Shown here one piece after another: positions 1-7,424 of a DNA stretch of 42,671 nt. The DNA comes from JAXGTO01 sp040774885 (lineage in GTDB: Bacteria > Actinomycetota > Coriobacteriia > Coriobacteriales > Eggerthellaceae): positions 1 through 42,671 of the forward strand of contig JAXGTO010000022.1 of the NCBI GenBank assembly GCA_040774885.1. Direction: 5' to 3'. Position numbers and translations under genes: made by a program. Position 1 is the first letter of the stretch. The number at the start of each line of letters is the position of its first letter. The notes beneath the pieces are model-generated. The model had not been told where the DNA came from. It made no database searches and was given only the letters and a program-made list of their open reading frames with translations.

Positions 1-209
1 CCCCCCGCATCGATAAGTCGAGCAAACAACCAGTTGAACAGAATCGACGCAATCATCAAGAAAACGTAGACCGGCTCCCCCCAAGCATAGAAGAGCAGCG
101 AAACCACCAGCAGCATCACATTTTTAGCTGCACGGGTTGGAACAATGAAATACGCGACGAGAACAGCAGGCAAAAATGCCAGCAGGAACGACGTGCTGGA
201 AAATACCAT
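1..209 (-). CDS. MBOAT-family O-acyltransferase, N-terminal part (cut by window edge)
   Basis: Only the first 69 codons are in the window; the gene runs off the left edge. The start ATG at 209 follows a GAGGAAG ribosome binding site about ten bases upstream. The peptide begins MVFSSTSFLLAFLPAVL and continues with a second hydrophobic stretch containing LLFYAWGEPVYVFLM. This MVFSS start and FYAWGEP signature are characteristic of the AlgI/DltB-type membrane-bound O-acyltransferases, which move acyl groups onto extracytoplasmic polysaccharides or teichoic-acid-like polymers. The substrate cannot be told from this fragment, and the catalytic histidine lies outside the window. The neighbouring aldolase gene on the same strand upstream ends in a terminator, so this gene probably has its own transcript. 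Confidence 0.8.
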   Translation of the reverse strand, partial: MVFSSTSFLLAFLPAVLVAYFIVPTRAAKNVMLLVVSLLFYAWGEPVYVFLMIASILFNWLFARLIDAG

Positions 210-286
210 GTGAAGTGTGCTTCCTCGCAGTGGATTGGATTAGCACAGTGTAGCAAAACATTTCTGAAAAACTGGGTCATAAAGCA

Positions 287-318
287 CATCGGGCCCCGCC
301 TTTCGGCGGAGCCCGATG
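287..318 (-). terminator. Intrinsic-type terminator of the aldolase gene
   Basis: A 14-pair stem with one mismatch and a TTTC/GAAA loop lies 25 bases past the aldolase stop. Only a short T-rich tail (GCTTTATG) follows on the minus strand, so termination efficiency is uncertain. Confidence 0.6.
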
Positions 319-342
319 CTGCAGCTTATGGGGAACTTAAAA

Positions 343-1281
343 CTAGATGCTGTAATCCGCATCGCCGTTGAACACCTTTTCGGCATCATCAACGGAGTAG
401 TCGCCCAAGGTGATGGCGCTGATGGCCTTGGTCAGGCGGACCGCTTCGTCGGTGGAACGCATATGGATGTTGCGCCCCGTGGCGTTGCCGCAGGCACCGC
501 CGATGTGAATCTGGTCGTAAAGGTGCTGGAGGAACTCGCGGGCATCGGCCTTCGAACCGCCGGCGCACACCAAACCGGTGCGGCCTGCAGCCTGACTGGC
601 GATGGCCAAGTTCTCGGCACTCGTGCGGCCGTCGGCTTCCTTGGGCGGATTGACCTTGACGAAGTCGGCACCCAGGCACAGGGCGACTCCGGCAGCGCCG
701 GCAATCAGGCTGGGGGCCTTCTCGTCGGTGACGGCCTTGCCGCGCGGATAGATCCACAGGACCACCAGCAGGCCATTGGCATGGGCCTCGGCGATGAGCT
801 CGCCGGCTTCCGCCATCATGGTGCTCTCGTATTCGCTGCCCAGATAAATGGTGTAGCCCAGACCCACGATGTTCACGCCGGCTTCACGCATGGCGAGTAC
901 GGCCTCGAGCTCATGGAGCTGCGGCGAATAGGGATCGTCTTGGGTGGTCTTGACCAGATTGGTCTTGGAGTTCATCTTCACCAAGTAGTTGATTTCCGGA
1001 TAGTCAGGCGCATAGCGGGCGATGAGTCCGCGCTGACCGGCCAGAACACCGCAAACGCCTTGGCTTCCGATGCGGAACAGATGCTCGGGATCGTTGTCGG
1101 AGGGATCGATTCCCTCACCGTGGAAGTCACCGTTCAGGTGCTCGACCTTCTGGTCGCACGCGAACAGCATCAAACGTCCAGTGCTGCGGGTGGCTTTCAG
1201 ATAGTTTTCGATGTAGGCTTCGCGCGCCTCGGGCATGACGTCGGCGGGAACCCTTACTTGGTCACGGGTGATGCTGGGCAT
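343..1281 (-). CDS. fba: Class I fructose-bisphosphate aldolase, DhnA/FbaB type
   Basis: This 312-residue protein is the archaeal-type (DhnA) class I aldolase that cleaves fructose 1,6-bisphosphate to glyceraldehyde 3-phosphate and dihydroxyacetone phosphate in glycolysis/gluconeogenesis. The TIM-barrel landmarks are visible: ACDQKVEHLNG near residues 41-51, VLWIYPRGK at 174-182, the Schiff-base lysine candidate K209 in DFVKVNPPKEADG, and the phosphate-binding CAGGSK near 238-243. The ATG at 1281 is preceded by a perfect AGGAGG. A possible -10 TAGAAT lies at 1319-1324 without a convincing -35. The gene is flanked by a terminator downstream and a 205-base gap upstream, so it looks monocistronic. 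Related 2-amino-3,7-dideoxy-hept-6-ulosonate synthases share the fold, but the overall sequence fits aldolase better. Confidence 0.88.
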   Translation of the reverse strand: MPSITRDQVRVPADVMPEAREAYIENYLKATRSTGRLMLFACDQKVEHLNGDFHGEGIDPSDNDPEHLFRIGSQGVCGVLAGQRGLIARYAPDYPEINYLVKMNSKTNLVKTTQDDPYSPQLHELEAVLAMREAGVNIVGLGYTIYLGSEYESTMMAEAGELIAEAHANGLLVVLWIYPRGKAVTDEKAPSLIAGAAGVALCLGADFVKVNPPKEADGRTSAENLAIASQAAGRTGLVCAGGSKADAREFLQHLYDQIHIGGACGNATGRNIHMRSTDEAVRLTKAISAITLGDYSVDDAEKVFNGDADYSI

Positions 1282-1417
1282 TGTGTCCTCCTAAAAGGTA
1301 TCTTTCCAGTACGTATGTATTCTAACGGCTGCAGACGATCCGATTACCCCCATTCACAAGAAAAGCCCCGCCCAGCAAAGAAGCGAAGCGATTCCGCCCC
1401 CGAACGGCACGGCAACT

Positions 1418-1441
1418 CCCGCGGCCCTCCACCGCCCACCC
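1418..1441 (-). other. Potential G-quadruplex motif in the gap between two genes
   Basis: On the minus strand this reads as four GGG runs separated by loops of 1, 7 and 4 bases, which meets the usual G3+N1-7 rule. It lies about 45 bases past the TM2 gene stop within a very G-rich spacer and upstream of the aldolase promoter region. No ordinary terminator hairpin with a T tract is visible here. Function is not shown. Confidence 0.4.
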
Positions 1442-1486
1442 GCTTGGGAGCGAAGCGAACCAAGCCGCCCCCCGCCACGGCAGGTT

Positions 1487-2134
1487 TCAGAACCATTCGC
1501 GTTTGTTGTAGGTGTATAGCGTATCGAACTCGGTCTGGTTCTTGGTCAGATAGATGATGCCTTCCACCACGCCGATGACCCACATGGCCAAAGCGGCAAG
1601 GCCGAAACTCACCATAGAACCGAGAATGGTAACCCCGAGCATGATGAAACCGGCGGTATTGTAGCCGAGATAGAACTTGTGGATGCCGAGTGCACCCAGG
1701 AAGATGGCCAGCAGACCGGCGGCAACGTGGTCTTTGGTGGCGACGTAGCCTTGATTCGTGTAGTAGGGCTGCTGGCAATATTGGGCAGCACCGGAAGGAG
1801 CCTGGTAATACGATTGCGCGCCTGGAGCCTGCCCCGTCTGCGCGGTTCCGGGCTGAGCGGTTGCCGCATCACCAGATGAAACGGGGTCGGCGGCAGCAGC
1901 CTCGTCCGTTACGGGAGTCACATCGATGGGGGTGGAATATGCGGCGTTCGCCTCATCAACCATCTTGGATGAATCTTCGCCGGAAGGGCCTTCGGAAGAA
2001 CCGGAATCCGCTTGCGCACGCTGCTTGATGCGGTCGAGCTCTTCTTGAGCAGCCGCACATTGACGCTGCAGATCATCCACGCGAGTTTGAGCAGACGCTA
2101 TATCGTCGCAAGGAATCTTTTCGTCGTTATCCAT
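1487..2134 (-). CDS. TM2 domain-containing membrane protein
   Basis: The 215-residue protein has a cytoplasmic-looking N-terminus with a short coiled-coil stretch (about residues 12-40), an acidic, Ala/Gln/Pro-rich low-complexity linker (45-130), and a C-terminal TM2 domain. The TM2 domain starts KDHVAAGLLAIFLGALGIHKFYL and contains the diagnostic G(I/L)HKFYLG between two transmembrane helices. TM2 proteins are small bacterial membrane proteins of mostly unknown function. The start ATG at 2134 follows GGGAGGT. The gene lies 111 bases downstream of the TVP38/PRC/YtxH group on the same strand and could be read through from it, though no promoter was identified in the gap. The G-rich spacer after its stop is noted separately. 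Confidence 0.85.
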   Translation of the reverse strand: MDNDEKIPCDDIASAQTRVDDLQRQCAAAQEELDRIKQRAQADSGSSEGPSGEDSSKMVDEANAAYSTPIDVTPVTDEAAAADPVSSGDAATAQPGTAQTGQAPGAQSYYQAPSGAAQYCQQPYYTNQGYVATKDHVAAGLLAIFLGALGIHKFYLGYNTAGFIMLGVTILGSMVSFGLAALAMWVIGVVEGIIYLTKNQTEFDTLYTYNKREWF

Positions 2135-2245
2135 GGGCCTCTACCTCCCGTCTTCGAGTCTGAACACAGCATACGTGCTGCACAGGTGGTTGGAAGGTTT
2201 TGTTGCAGTGCCGTAACCGGAACGCAACGAATGCGACGATTGGCC

Positions 2246-3037
2246 CTATCCCAGGTTGAAGCGATCGAGCAAGCGCATAAGCGGCTTGCGAAACATGATG
2301 GCCGCCACTGCAAGGATAGCCGCGATGCCGAACAAGACGGCGCTCTGAGCGAAATTCCCATCGGTCAGCCCCGAAGCGGCGAAAGTGGATAGCAGCACGC
2401 CGGGAATACGGGCCACCGTGGTAAGAATCAGATAGGGCTTGAGCCGCATGTCGGTCAGGGGAACGAGATAGGTGAAGGTGTCTTTGGGCAAGCCGGGAAT
2501 GAGGAACAGAATGAATACGAGAACGCCCAAACGCCCGCTGGCTTCAAAGGAACGGAACTTTTCGAGAAAGGTAGTGGGCACCATGGCTTGGACGAAAGGT
2601 GCGCCCAGCTTGTGGACCAAGGCATAGATGAAAGCGCTGGAAATAACGCAACCCACCAAAATGATGGCCGCACCACCCCAGGGGCCATACATCATGCCGG
2701 CCACCACCTGCACCACTTCGCCGGGGATGAAGGCAACCACCACCTGCAAGAACTGGAAACCGAGCAGTGTGAGGACGCCCCAGACACCGGCTCCTTTGAT
2801 TTGGGCGACCATGTTCTCGGCGCCGCCCTCTTCGAAAAGGCCGGAGATGGTGGGCCAAACAGCCACCACCACGGCAGCCATCAGACCGAAGAACACGATC
2901 AACCCCACCAGCTTGAATACGGTGGCACGGGGCATGGCGTGCTTGCCTACCGACACCTCTTCTTGAGATTCTTCACGTAGGTGCTCACGGCGCTCAGCCG
3001 CTTGTTCCCGCCGTGATTTGTTGTCGGTATCCGTCAC
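2246..3037 (-). CDS. TVP38/TMEM64 (VTT/DedA-like) family membrane protein
   Basis: A 263-residue integral membrane protein of the VTT (SNARE-associated/DedA-like) superfamily. A charged 36-residue N-terminus precedes a first helix (41-65). The core motif FIPGEVVQVVAGMMYGPWGG (about 108-127) and the downstream FLIPGLPKDTFTYLVPL (about 177-193) are the typical paired re-entrant motifs, including the proline-glycine turns. These proteins are thought to act in membrane lipid scrambling or envelope homeostasis; the exact substrate is unknown. The start is GTG at 3037, overlapping the stop of the upstream PRC-barrel gene by four bases (GTGA), so the two are translationally coupled. Five to six helices are predicted. 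Confidence 0.85.
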   Translation of the reverse strand: MTDTDNKSRREQAAERREHLREESQEEVSVGKHAMPRATVFKLVGLIVFFGLMAAVVVAVWPTISGLFEEGGAENMVAQIKGAGVWGVLTLLGFQFLQVVVAFIPGEVVQVVAGMMYGPWGGAAIILVGCVISSAFIYALVHKLGAPFVQAMVPTTFLEKFRSFEASGRLGVLVFILFLIPGLPKDTFTYLVPLTDMRLKPYLILTTVARIPGVLLSTFAASGLTDGNFAQSAVLFGIAAILAVAAIMFRKPLMRLLDRFNLG

Positions 3038-3867
3038 TTCTTCTTCAGCACACCTGATTCGTCGTCTTTGCCCGATGCCTTGTCGTACTCTTCTTTGAAA
3101 GCGGAGAACATGCCTTTGGTTTTGGCTATCTGCTTCCCGGTGGCATAAGCGCCCTTGTTGACCGCATCTCCGGTCTTCTTGACAGCAGCGTCCACCTTGG
3201 GCTTCGCCTTTGCTTTGGCCTGCGTCGCCTTGTCAGAGGCCACGGCGGCTTTCTGACCGGCAGATTCCGCCAACCCGCCTTCAGGTTTGATGTCCAAAAC
3301 CGCATCGTCCACCAAGATGGCACCATGCAAGGCGTTATCTTCCTGCGCGCCTTCTTCACCCATCTGGGCCAATTCAGCACCGATGCCCGTCTTGAACCCT
3401 TTGATCAAGCTCGCGGGAACCTCCGTGATGCCCAAAAGCACCTTCGAAGTAGCACCCTTGTCGACGGTTATGGCCTTGATCTTGCCGGTTGCCAAGCTGA
3501 ATTCGACATCGCCCACGAAACCGATGTTGGTGTCGACCTCCGTCACGATCGGCATGCCAACCCACAGCACGCACTTGTCCCAATCTACTCCCAAGCGCTT
3601 GCAGGCGGCCTGGGGACTCGAACCGGCTTTGGGCTCCAGCAACACGCGACCGTCCTCCATCTGGAATTCGTCCAATGCCACGAACCAATCCTTGCGATGG
3701 AACATCCACAGCAAATCCGGCCGTTTGACGATAAAGCCGATACAGCGTTTTTCTGAAGGATGGAATATGAATCGGCGCACCTTGCCGATGCGCCGATTGC
3801 CGTTCTTGCCACCGACCACGCGGGTTCCCAAAAGCGCGTTGGTCGTCATGCTTTTCTTCTGTGCCAT
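3034..3867 (-). CDS. Double PRC-barrel domain protein with charged tail
   Basis: A 277-residue protein without an evident signal peptide. Two PRC-barrel-like domains are visible: residues about 10-80 (LLGTRVVGGKNGNRRIGKV) and about 103-165 (GMPIVTEVDTNIGFVGDVEF). The C-terminal third is rich in Lys, Ala and Asp (about 205-277). PRC-barrels are small beta-barrels found in photosynthetic reaction-centre H subunits, RimM and many proteins of unknown function; they are protein-interaction modules. It sits between a YtxH-type protein 43 bases upstream and the overlapping TVP38 gene downstream, suggesting one envelope or stress operon. The ribosome site before ATG 3867 is weak; an internal ATG at 3849 is an alternative start. 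Confidence 0.75.
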   Translation of the reverse strand: MAQKKSMTTNALLGTRVVGGKNGNRRIGKVRRFIFHPSEKRCIGFIVKRPDLLWMFHRKDWFVALDEFQMEDGRVLLEPKAGSSPQAACKRLGVDWDKCVLWVGMPIVTEVDTNIGFVGDVEFSLATGKIKAITVDKGATSKVLLGITEVPASLIKGFKTGIGAELAQMGEEGAQEDNALHGAILVDDAVLDIKPEGGLAESAGQKAAVASDKATQAKAKAKPKVDAAVKKTGDAVNKGAYATGKQIAKTKGMFSAFKEEYDKASGKDDESGVLKKK

Positions 3868-3910
3868 AGGGCTTTCGATCCTTTATTCGTCCCTGTCCGA
3901 ATATCCGGAA

Positions 3911-4453
3911 CTATTTGTCTTTCTTGTCCTTCTTGTCTTTCTTGCCCTCGGCTTCGTCTTTTTCCTCGGCATCGGCGTCATGCACCTGAGCCTCGGCGTC
4001 GACGGCGGCTTCCGCCTCGGCGGGAATCTTCTCGTCGGCAGCGTCCTTGGCAGCTTCGGCGTTCTTGGCTACCTGGCTGGCGATACGCTGGCGAGCAGCT
4101 TCGATCTTCTCGCGCAGTTCATCGTTCTTTTCGGTGAATACCGGCTTGACGTTTCCGCGTGCGCCTTCGACCTTGACGGCGGCGTCGTTGATGGCGCCAG
4201 CAGCGTTGTTGATGGCATCGGTGGCGCCGGCGGTTGCATTCGCATAGACTTCCTGGCCGCGCGTGCTCACATTGTTGTAAAACTCCTGGCCTTTGGCTTG
4301 AGCCTGGGCACCCATTTCCTGGGCACTTCCCCATGCTTCGTTGGCTTTGTCCGCCACCATGGCACGCGATTCTTCACCGGTGCGCGGCGCATACAGCAAA
4401 GCAACGATGGCGCCGACTGCGCCGCCTGCAACGAAAGCTCCGATTTTACCCAT
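3911..4453 (-). CDS. YtxH domain-containing protein
   Basis: A 180-residue protein starting MGKIGAFVAGGAVGAIVALL, a glycine/alanine-rich membrane-inserting helix followed by YAPRTGEESRAM, which is the YtxH/gas-vesicle-like signature. The middle (about 35-120) is an amphipathic Ala-rich helix with AINNAAGAINDAAVKVEG, LEA-like in character. The C-terminus is very acidic and then ends in lysine-aspartate repeats (KKDKKDKKDK). YtxH proteins of firmicutes and actinobacteria are general-stress envelope proteins. The start at 4453 is chosen because AAGGAGG lies seven bases upstream; a longer frame beginning at 4513 has no such site. First gene of the operon with the PRC-barrel and TVP38 genes. Confidence 0.8.
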   Translation of the reverse strand: MGKIGAFVAGGAVGAIVALLYAPRTGEESRAMVADKANEAWGSAQEMGAQAQAKGQEFYNNVSTRGQEVYANATAGATDAINNAAGAINDAAVKVEGARGNVKPVFTEKNDELREKIEAARQRIASQVAKNAEAAKDAADEKIPAEAEAAVDAEAQVHDADAEEKDEAEGKKDKKDKKDK

Positions 4454-4502
4454 GATTGCCTCCTTAGCAACCGCGTCAGCGGTCTGGGATGATGTGCTAC
4501 CC

Positions 4503-4508
4503 ATTATA
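4503..4508 (-). promoter_or_regulatory. Candidate -10 element of the YtxH operon
   Basis: A consensus TATAAT on the minus strand lies 50 bases before the YtxH start codon. The -35 region at normal spacing is a poor match, so this is a -10 call only. Confidence 0.45.
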
Positions 4509-4646
4509 GGCACACCCGACCAGACGGCTTTCTACAAGTCATCAAGCTGTCATACAAATCCATCAGGTTGTACAGAAAGAGCCTGCCGGAGCTAGGGGTG
4601 CGGGAAGAAACAGCCGCTCCATCCCCCCGCTATCAGGAGATGGCCG

Positions 4647-5630
4647 CTATGCGTATTGACTGACCAGCTTGTCCAATGCCCCGGGAAGGCTGATGCCGGC
4701 AGCCGTGCAAGAAGCAGGGAACAGGCTGTGCTCGGTCATGCCGGGCGAGATGTTGGTCTCCATGACACGCGCCTGAGCCCCGTCCCACACCAGGTCGATG
4801 CGGCCGAGATCTTGCACGCCATAAGCGCGATACACTTCGAGAGCGGCGCGTTCGATTTCGGCTCGGATGGCTTGAGCCTCTTCTTCTCTCTGCGACAGGC
4901 TGGTCAAACGCACAGGCGCATAGTAGTCGACCAAGCTGTCGTCCAAGCGCGCTTCGGTGTCATACAGACCCCGCTTGGGAACGATTTCAACCGGAGGAAG
5001 CGCGTAGGCGTCGGCTCCCGTTCCCAAGACGGAAACGGCCATTTCAACCCCTTCGATCCATTGTTCGATAACCACATGGTCGTCATAGGAAAGCGCATCC
5101 AAGATGGCCTCGCCCAGCTGGTCGACGGAATCAACGCGATGAACGCCCAGGGCCGATCCGCCATGGGCAGGCTTCACCGCAACCGGATATCCGCCGATGA
5201 CGCGCTCTTCCACCAGGTCGAGCGCCGTTGCCGCACCCATATCTTTGAAGGCATCGGAAGCGATGCAGATGCCCTGCGGCCAAGAAGCCACGGGCGGCTC
5301 GCCCGTGATCTCTCGATATACCGCCATGGTGTCATGCAGCGAATCCTTATTCCACGTGGAGCGGCACACCGAGGCCCGCGAGCCCACGAAGGGTATGCCC
5401 AAGAATTCCAACAGACTTTGGATGGTGCCGTCTTCGCCGTGTTTGCCGTGGAGTGCGCTATAGGCCACCTGGGGCTTCTCGCTGCGCAGCGTGGGAACGA
5501 GCGCTTCGGTGGTGTCGAGCGGCACCACCTTGTGGCCGGCCTCTTCCAAAGCAGCGCAAACGTTCTTGCCGCTGGCCAGCGAAAATTCCCGTTCGAACGA
5601 GCTGCCGCCCATCAAAACCGCTACCTTCAT
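4647..5630 (-). CDS. ddl: D-alanine--D-alanine ligase (ATP-grasp)
   Basis: A 327-residue ATP-grasp ligase that joins two D-alanines for the peptidoglycan stem peptide in the cytoplasm. Visible landmarks are VLMGGSSFEREFSL at the N-terminus (Glu that binds the first D-Ala amino group), ALHGKHGEDGTIQSLLEFL, the ATP-grasp loop VKPAHGGSALGV, and the C-terminal VMETNISPGMTEHSLFP metal/substrate segment. The start at 5630 (ATG, GGAG six bases upstream) is preferred over a TTG four codons earlier. The omega-loop is unusual: where Ddl enzymes usually read YDYEAKY, this one reads YDTEARLDDSLVDYY, so the Lys-Tyr pair is absent. It could be a divergent Ddl paralogue with relaxed specificity. Confidence 0.85.
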   Translation of the reverse strand: MKVAVLMGGSSFEREFSLASGKNVCAALEEAGHKVVPLDTTEALVPTLRSEKPQVAYSALHGKHGEDGTIQSLLEFLGIPFVGSRASVCRSTWNKDSLHDTMAVYREITGEPPVASWPQGICIASDAFKDMGAATALDLVEERVIGGYPVAVKPAHGGSALGVHRVDSVDQLGEAILDALSYDDHVVIEQWIEGVEMAVSVLGTGADAYALPPVEIVPKRGLYDTEARLDDSLVDYYAPVRLTSLSQREEEAQAIRAEIERAALEVYRAYGVQDLGRIDLVWDGAQARVMETNISPGMTEHSLFPASCTAAGISLPGALDKLVSQYA

Positions 5631-5701
5631 GCCGCACTCCAATCACTCAGCGGGAACCCCCGCACTTTCAACAATCTGTAAAACTCCCTGGTCCAACCAA
5701 G

Positions 5702-6979
5702 TCAGCGAGAATCTTCTTTTTCGGAACCCCGTATGGCTCCGGCGGAAATGAATGCGCGGCACAATTCCAAGCGACCCTCGATAACCTCGGCCAAGCGGCG
5801 AATGGCCTCTCGGATGTTCTCGGGGCTCTCGTAGCAAAACGCGATGCGCATGCTGTTCTTTCCGCGTTCGCCATCGGGGTAGAAGCCGTCGCCTGGCGTA
5901 TAGGTGACCCCGGATTCGAGCGCCGTGGCCAGCATGCTGGCGCAGTCGACGTAAGTGGGCAGCGTCACCCACACGAAGAACCCGCCCTCCGGATGCGTCC
6001 ATGTGGCTTCAGCGGGGAAGAACTCATCGAGCGCGGCCAGCATGGCATCGCGGCGGACTCGGTAGGTTTTGACGAACGTCTGCAACGTCTTTTCCCAAGG
6101 CGTGTCCTCGAAGTAATGCTGAACCACCACCTGGTCGAAACTGCTGCCGCACAAGTCGGTGCCCTGCTTCACCAGATTGATCTTGGCCAACACGTGCTGC
6201 GGTGCGGCTATCCAGCCGGTGCGCAGTCCCGGCGCGAATATCTTGGAGATAGTGCCCAGATAGACGACTTGCGAATCGAGCGCCTTGATGGGCAGCAGAT
6301 GGCCGCCATCGTAGCGCAAACGACCATAGGGATCGTCTTCGACGATCAGGAAGTCGTATTCATGGGACAGCTCGATCAGGCGTTTGCGCCGCTCGGGCAC
6401 CATGGTCACGCCGCCAGGGTTCTGGAAATTCGGAATGGTGTAGCAGAATTTGACGGCGCCTTTGCCCAGCCGCTTCAGCTCTTCTTCCAAAAGATCCATG
6501 CGCATACCCTGGTCATCGAAGGGGATGCAATGGACATCGGGCTCATAGGCGGAAAAGGCCTGCAATGCGCCCAAGTACGTGGGGCCTTCGGTGATGATGA
6601 CGTCACCGGGGTCAACGAAGGTCTTGGCCAACAAGTCGAGGGCTTCTTGGGCTCCCGAGGTGATCATCACTTCTTCGGGGCGGACGCGCACGCCCACATC
6701 GCGCATGAGTTCGCAGAACACCTGCCGCGTTTCGACGCGACCAGCCGTGCCGCCGTACTGCAGGGCCGAAGCGCGCTCCGTATCCCAGGCTGCCTGAGTG
6801 GCCTTCTTCACTTCTTTAGAGGGCAGCAGCCGAACATCGGGCATGCCGCCCGACAGGCTGATGATGTCGCTGCGCGTGGCAGCGGCGAACAGATCGCGAA
6901 CGGCCGACGAACGCATCTTGGTAACGCGTCGAGCCAGTTTGCCATCGATGGAATCGAATGTGATATGAGCTGAATTCAT
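5702..6979 (-). CDS. PLP-dependent aminotransferase (class I/II, 2-aminoadipate/MocR-core type)
   Basis: A 425-residue fold-type I aminotransferase. It shows ISLSGGMPDVRLLPS near residue 40, the ITSGAQEALDLLAKTF segment, CYTIPNFQNPGGVTM (substrate/PLP aromatic loop), IVEDDPYGRLRYDG (PLP aspartate) and the catalytic lysine in TISKIFAPGLRTGW. This pattern is that of LysN/2-aminoadipate transaminase and the aminotransferase half of MocR regulators, without the GntR DNA-binding domain. Substrate (aromatic, branched or aminoadipate) cannot be decided from sequence. ATG at 6979 is preceded by AAGGTGG. The gene is followed by ddl after 71 bases and lies 22 bases downstream of the small gene ending at 7002, so co-transcription is likely. 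Confidence 0.85.
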   Translation of the reverse strand: MNSAHITFDSIDGKLARRVTKMRSSAVRDLFAAATRSDIISLSGGMPDVRLLPSKEVKKATQAAWDTERASALQYGGTAGRVETRQVFCELMRDVGVRVRPEEVMITSGAQEALDLLAKTFVDPGDVIITEGPTYLGALQAFSAYEPDVHCIPFDDQGMRMDLLEEELKRLGKGAVKFCYTIPNFQNPGGVTMVPERRKRLIELSHEYDFLIVEDDPYGRLRYDGGHLLPIKALDSQVVYLGTISKIFAPGLRTGWIAAPQHVLAKINLVKQGTDLCGSSFDQVVVQHYFEDTPWEKTLQTFVKTYRVRRDAMLAALDEFFPAEATWTHPEGGFFVWVTLPTYVDCASMLATALESGVTYTPGDGFYPDGERGKNSMRIAFCYESPENIREAIRRLAEVIEGRLELCRAFISAGAIRGSEKEDSR

Positions 6980-7001
6980 CGTCTGGTCACCACCTTTCGC
7001 G

Positions 7002-7424
7002 CTACTGTAGCACCTCGCAATTCAGGAATTCCGCTGCATCGCGAAAAGCCCGTAAAGCCATTACGTCGTCGGTGAACGACACTTTGACGCAGGCCGAACC
7101 ATTGCTTTGGGCCACCCACTGCGTGGTGCCCACGAAAGAAGCGGCGGGATCATCGGAGCGCTCGCACATCAACTGGATGACCAGATGCTCCAGCACATGC
7201 GGGATGGATGTATGGTCGATGACCGAAGCGAACGCAGGTCCCTCGGCATTGACGCAGGTATGATCGGCCAAACTGGGAAACGCTTGCAGAATGCGCTGCG
7301 CCCGCTGTGCCGTAGACCAAGCGCCATCAGGAGAAACGCGTACCAAGGCCTCTACGCGGTCGGCTTTCACCGTTATGCGCTCGATGACGAGCGGTTTACC
7401 CGACCGGGCATCAACCGACGTCAT
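7002..7424 (-). CDS. Small conserved protein resembling the cyanophycin synthetase N-terminal domain
   Basis: A 140-residue protein of unknown function. Its pattern of a cysteine/alanine-rich strand (ADHTCVNAEGPAFASVI), the segment HTSIPHVLEHLVIQLM, FVGTTQWV and a final VKVSFTDDVMALRAFRDAAE resembles the N-terminal domain of cyanophycin synthetases and related Mur-ligase-like proteins (…HVVEHVALELQ…GRTR…VVFEYRDEEVAL…). The rest of such an enzyme is absent, so it is a stand-alone domain. The start at 7424 overlaps the stop of the upstream membrane-protein gene by 14 bases; a longer frame to 7490 would overlap by 80 bases and lacks a ribosome site. The homology is my pattern reading and not verified. 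Confidence 0.6.
   Translation of the reverse strand: MTSVDARSGKPLVIERITVKADRVEALVRVSPDGAWSTAQRAQRILQAFPSLADHTCVNAEGPAFASVIDHTSIPHVLEHLVIQLMCERSDDPAASFVGTTQWVAQSNGSACVKVSFTDDVMALRAFRDAAEFLNCEVLQ

Noticed and set aside
316..1557. A 413-codon plus-strand frame over the aldolase
   Set aside because: The minus-strand aldolase has a clear ribosome site and catalytic motifs; the plus-strand frame is a shadow.
4514..4646. A clear terminator after ddl
   Set aside because: Only a weak CCATC/GATGG hairpin with a poor T tail is visible, so I do not list it as a feature.
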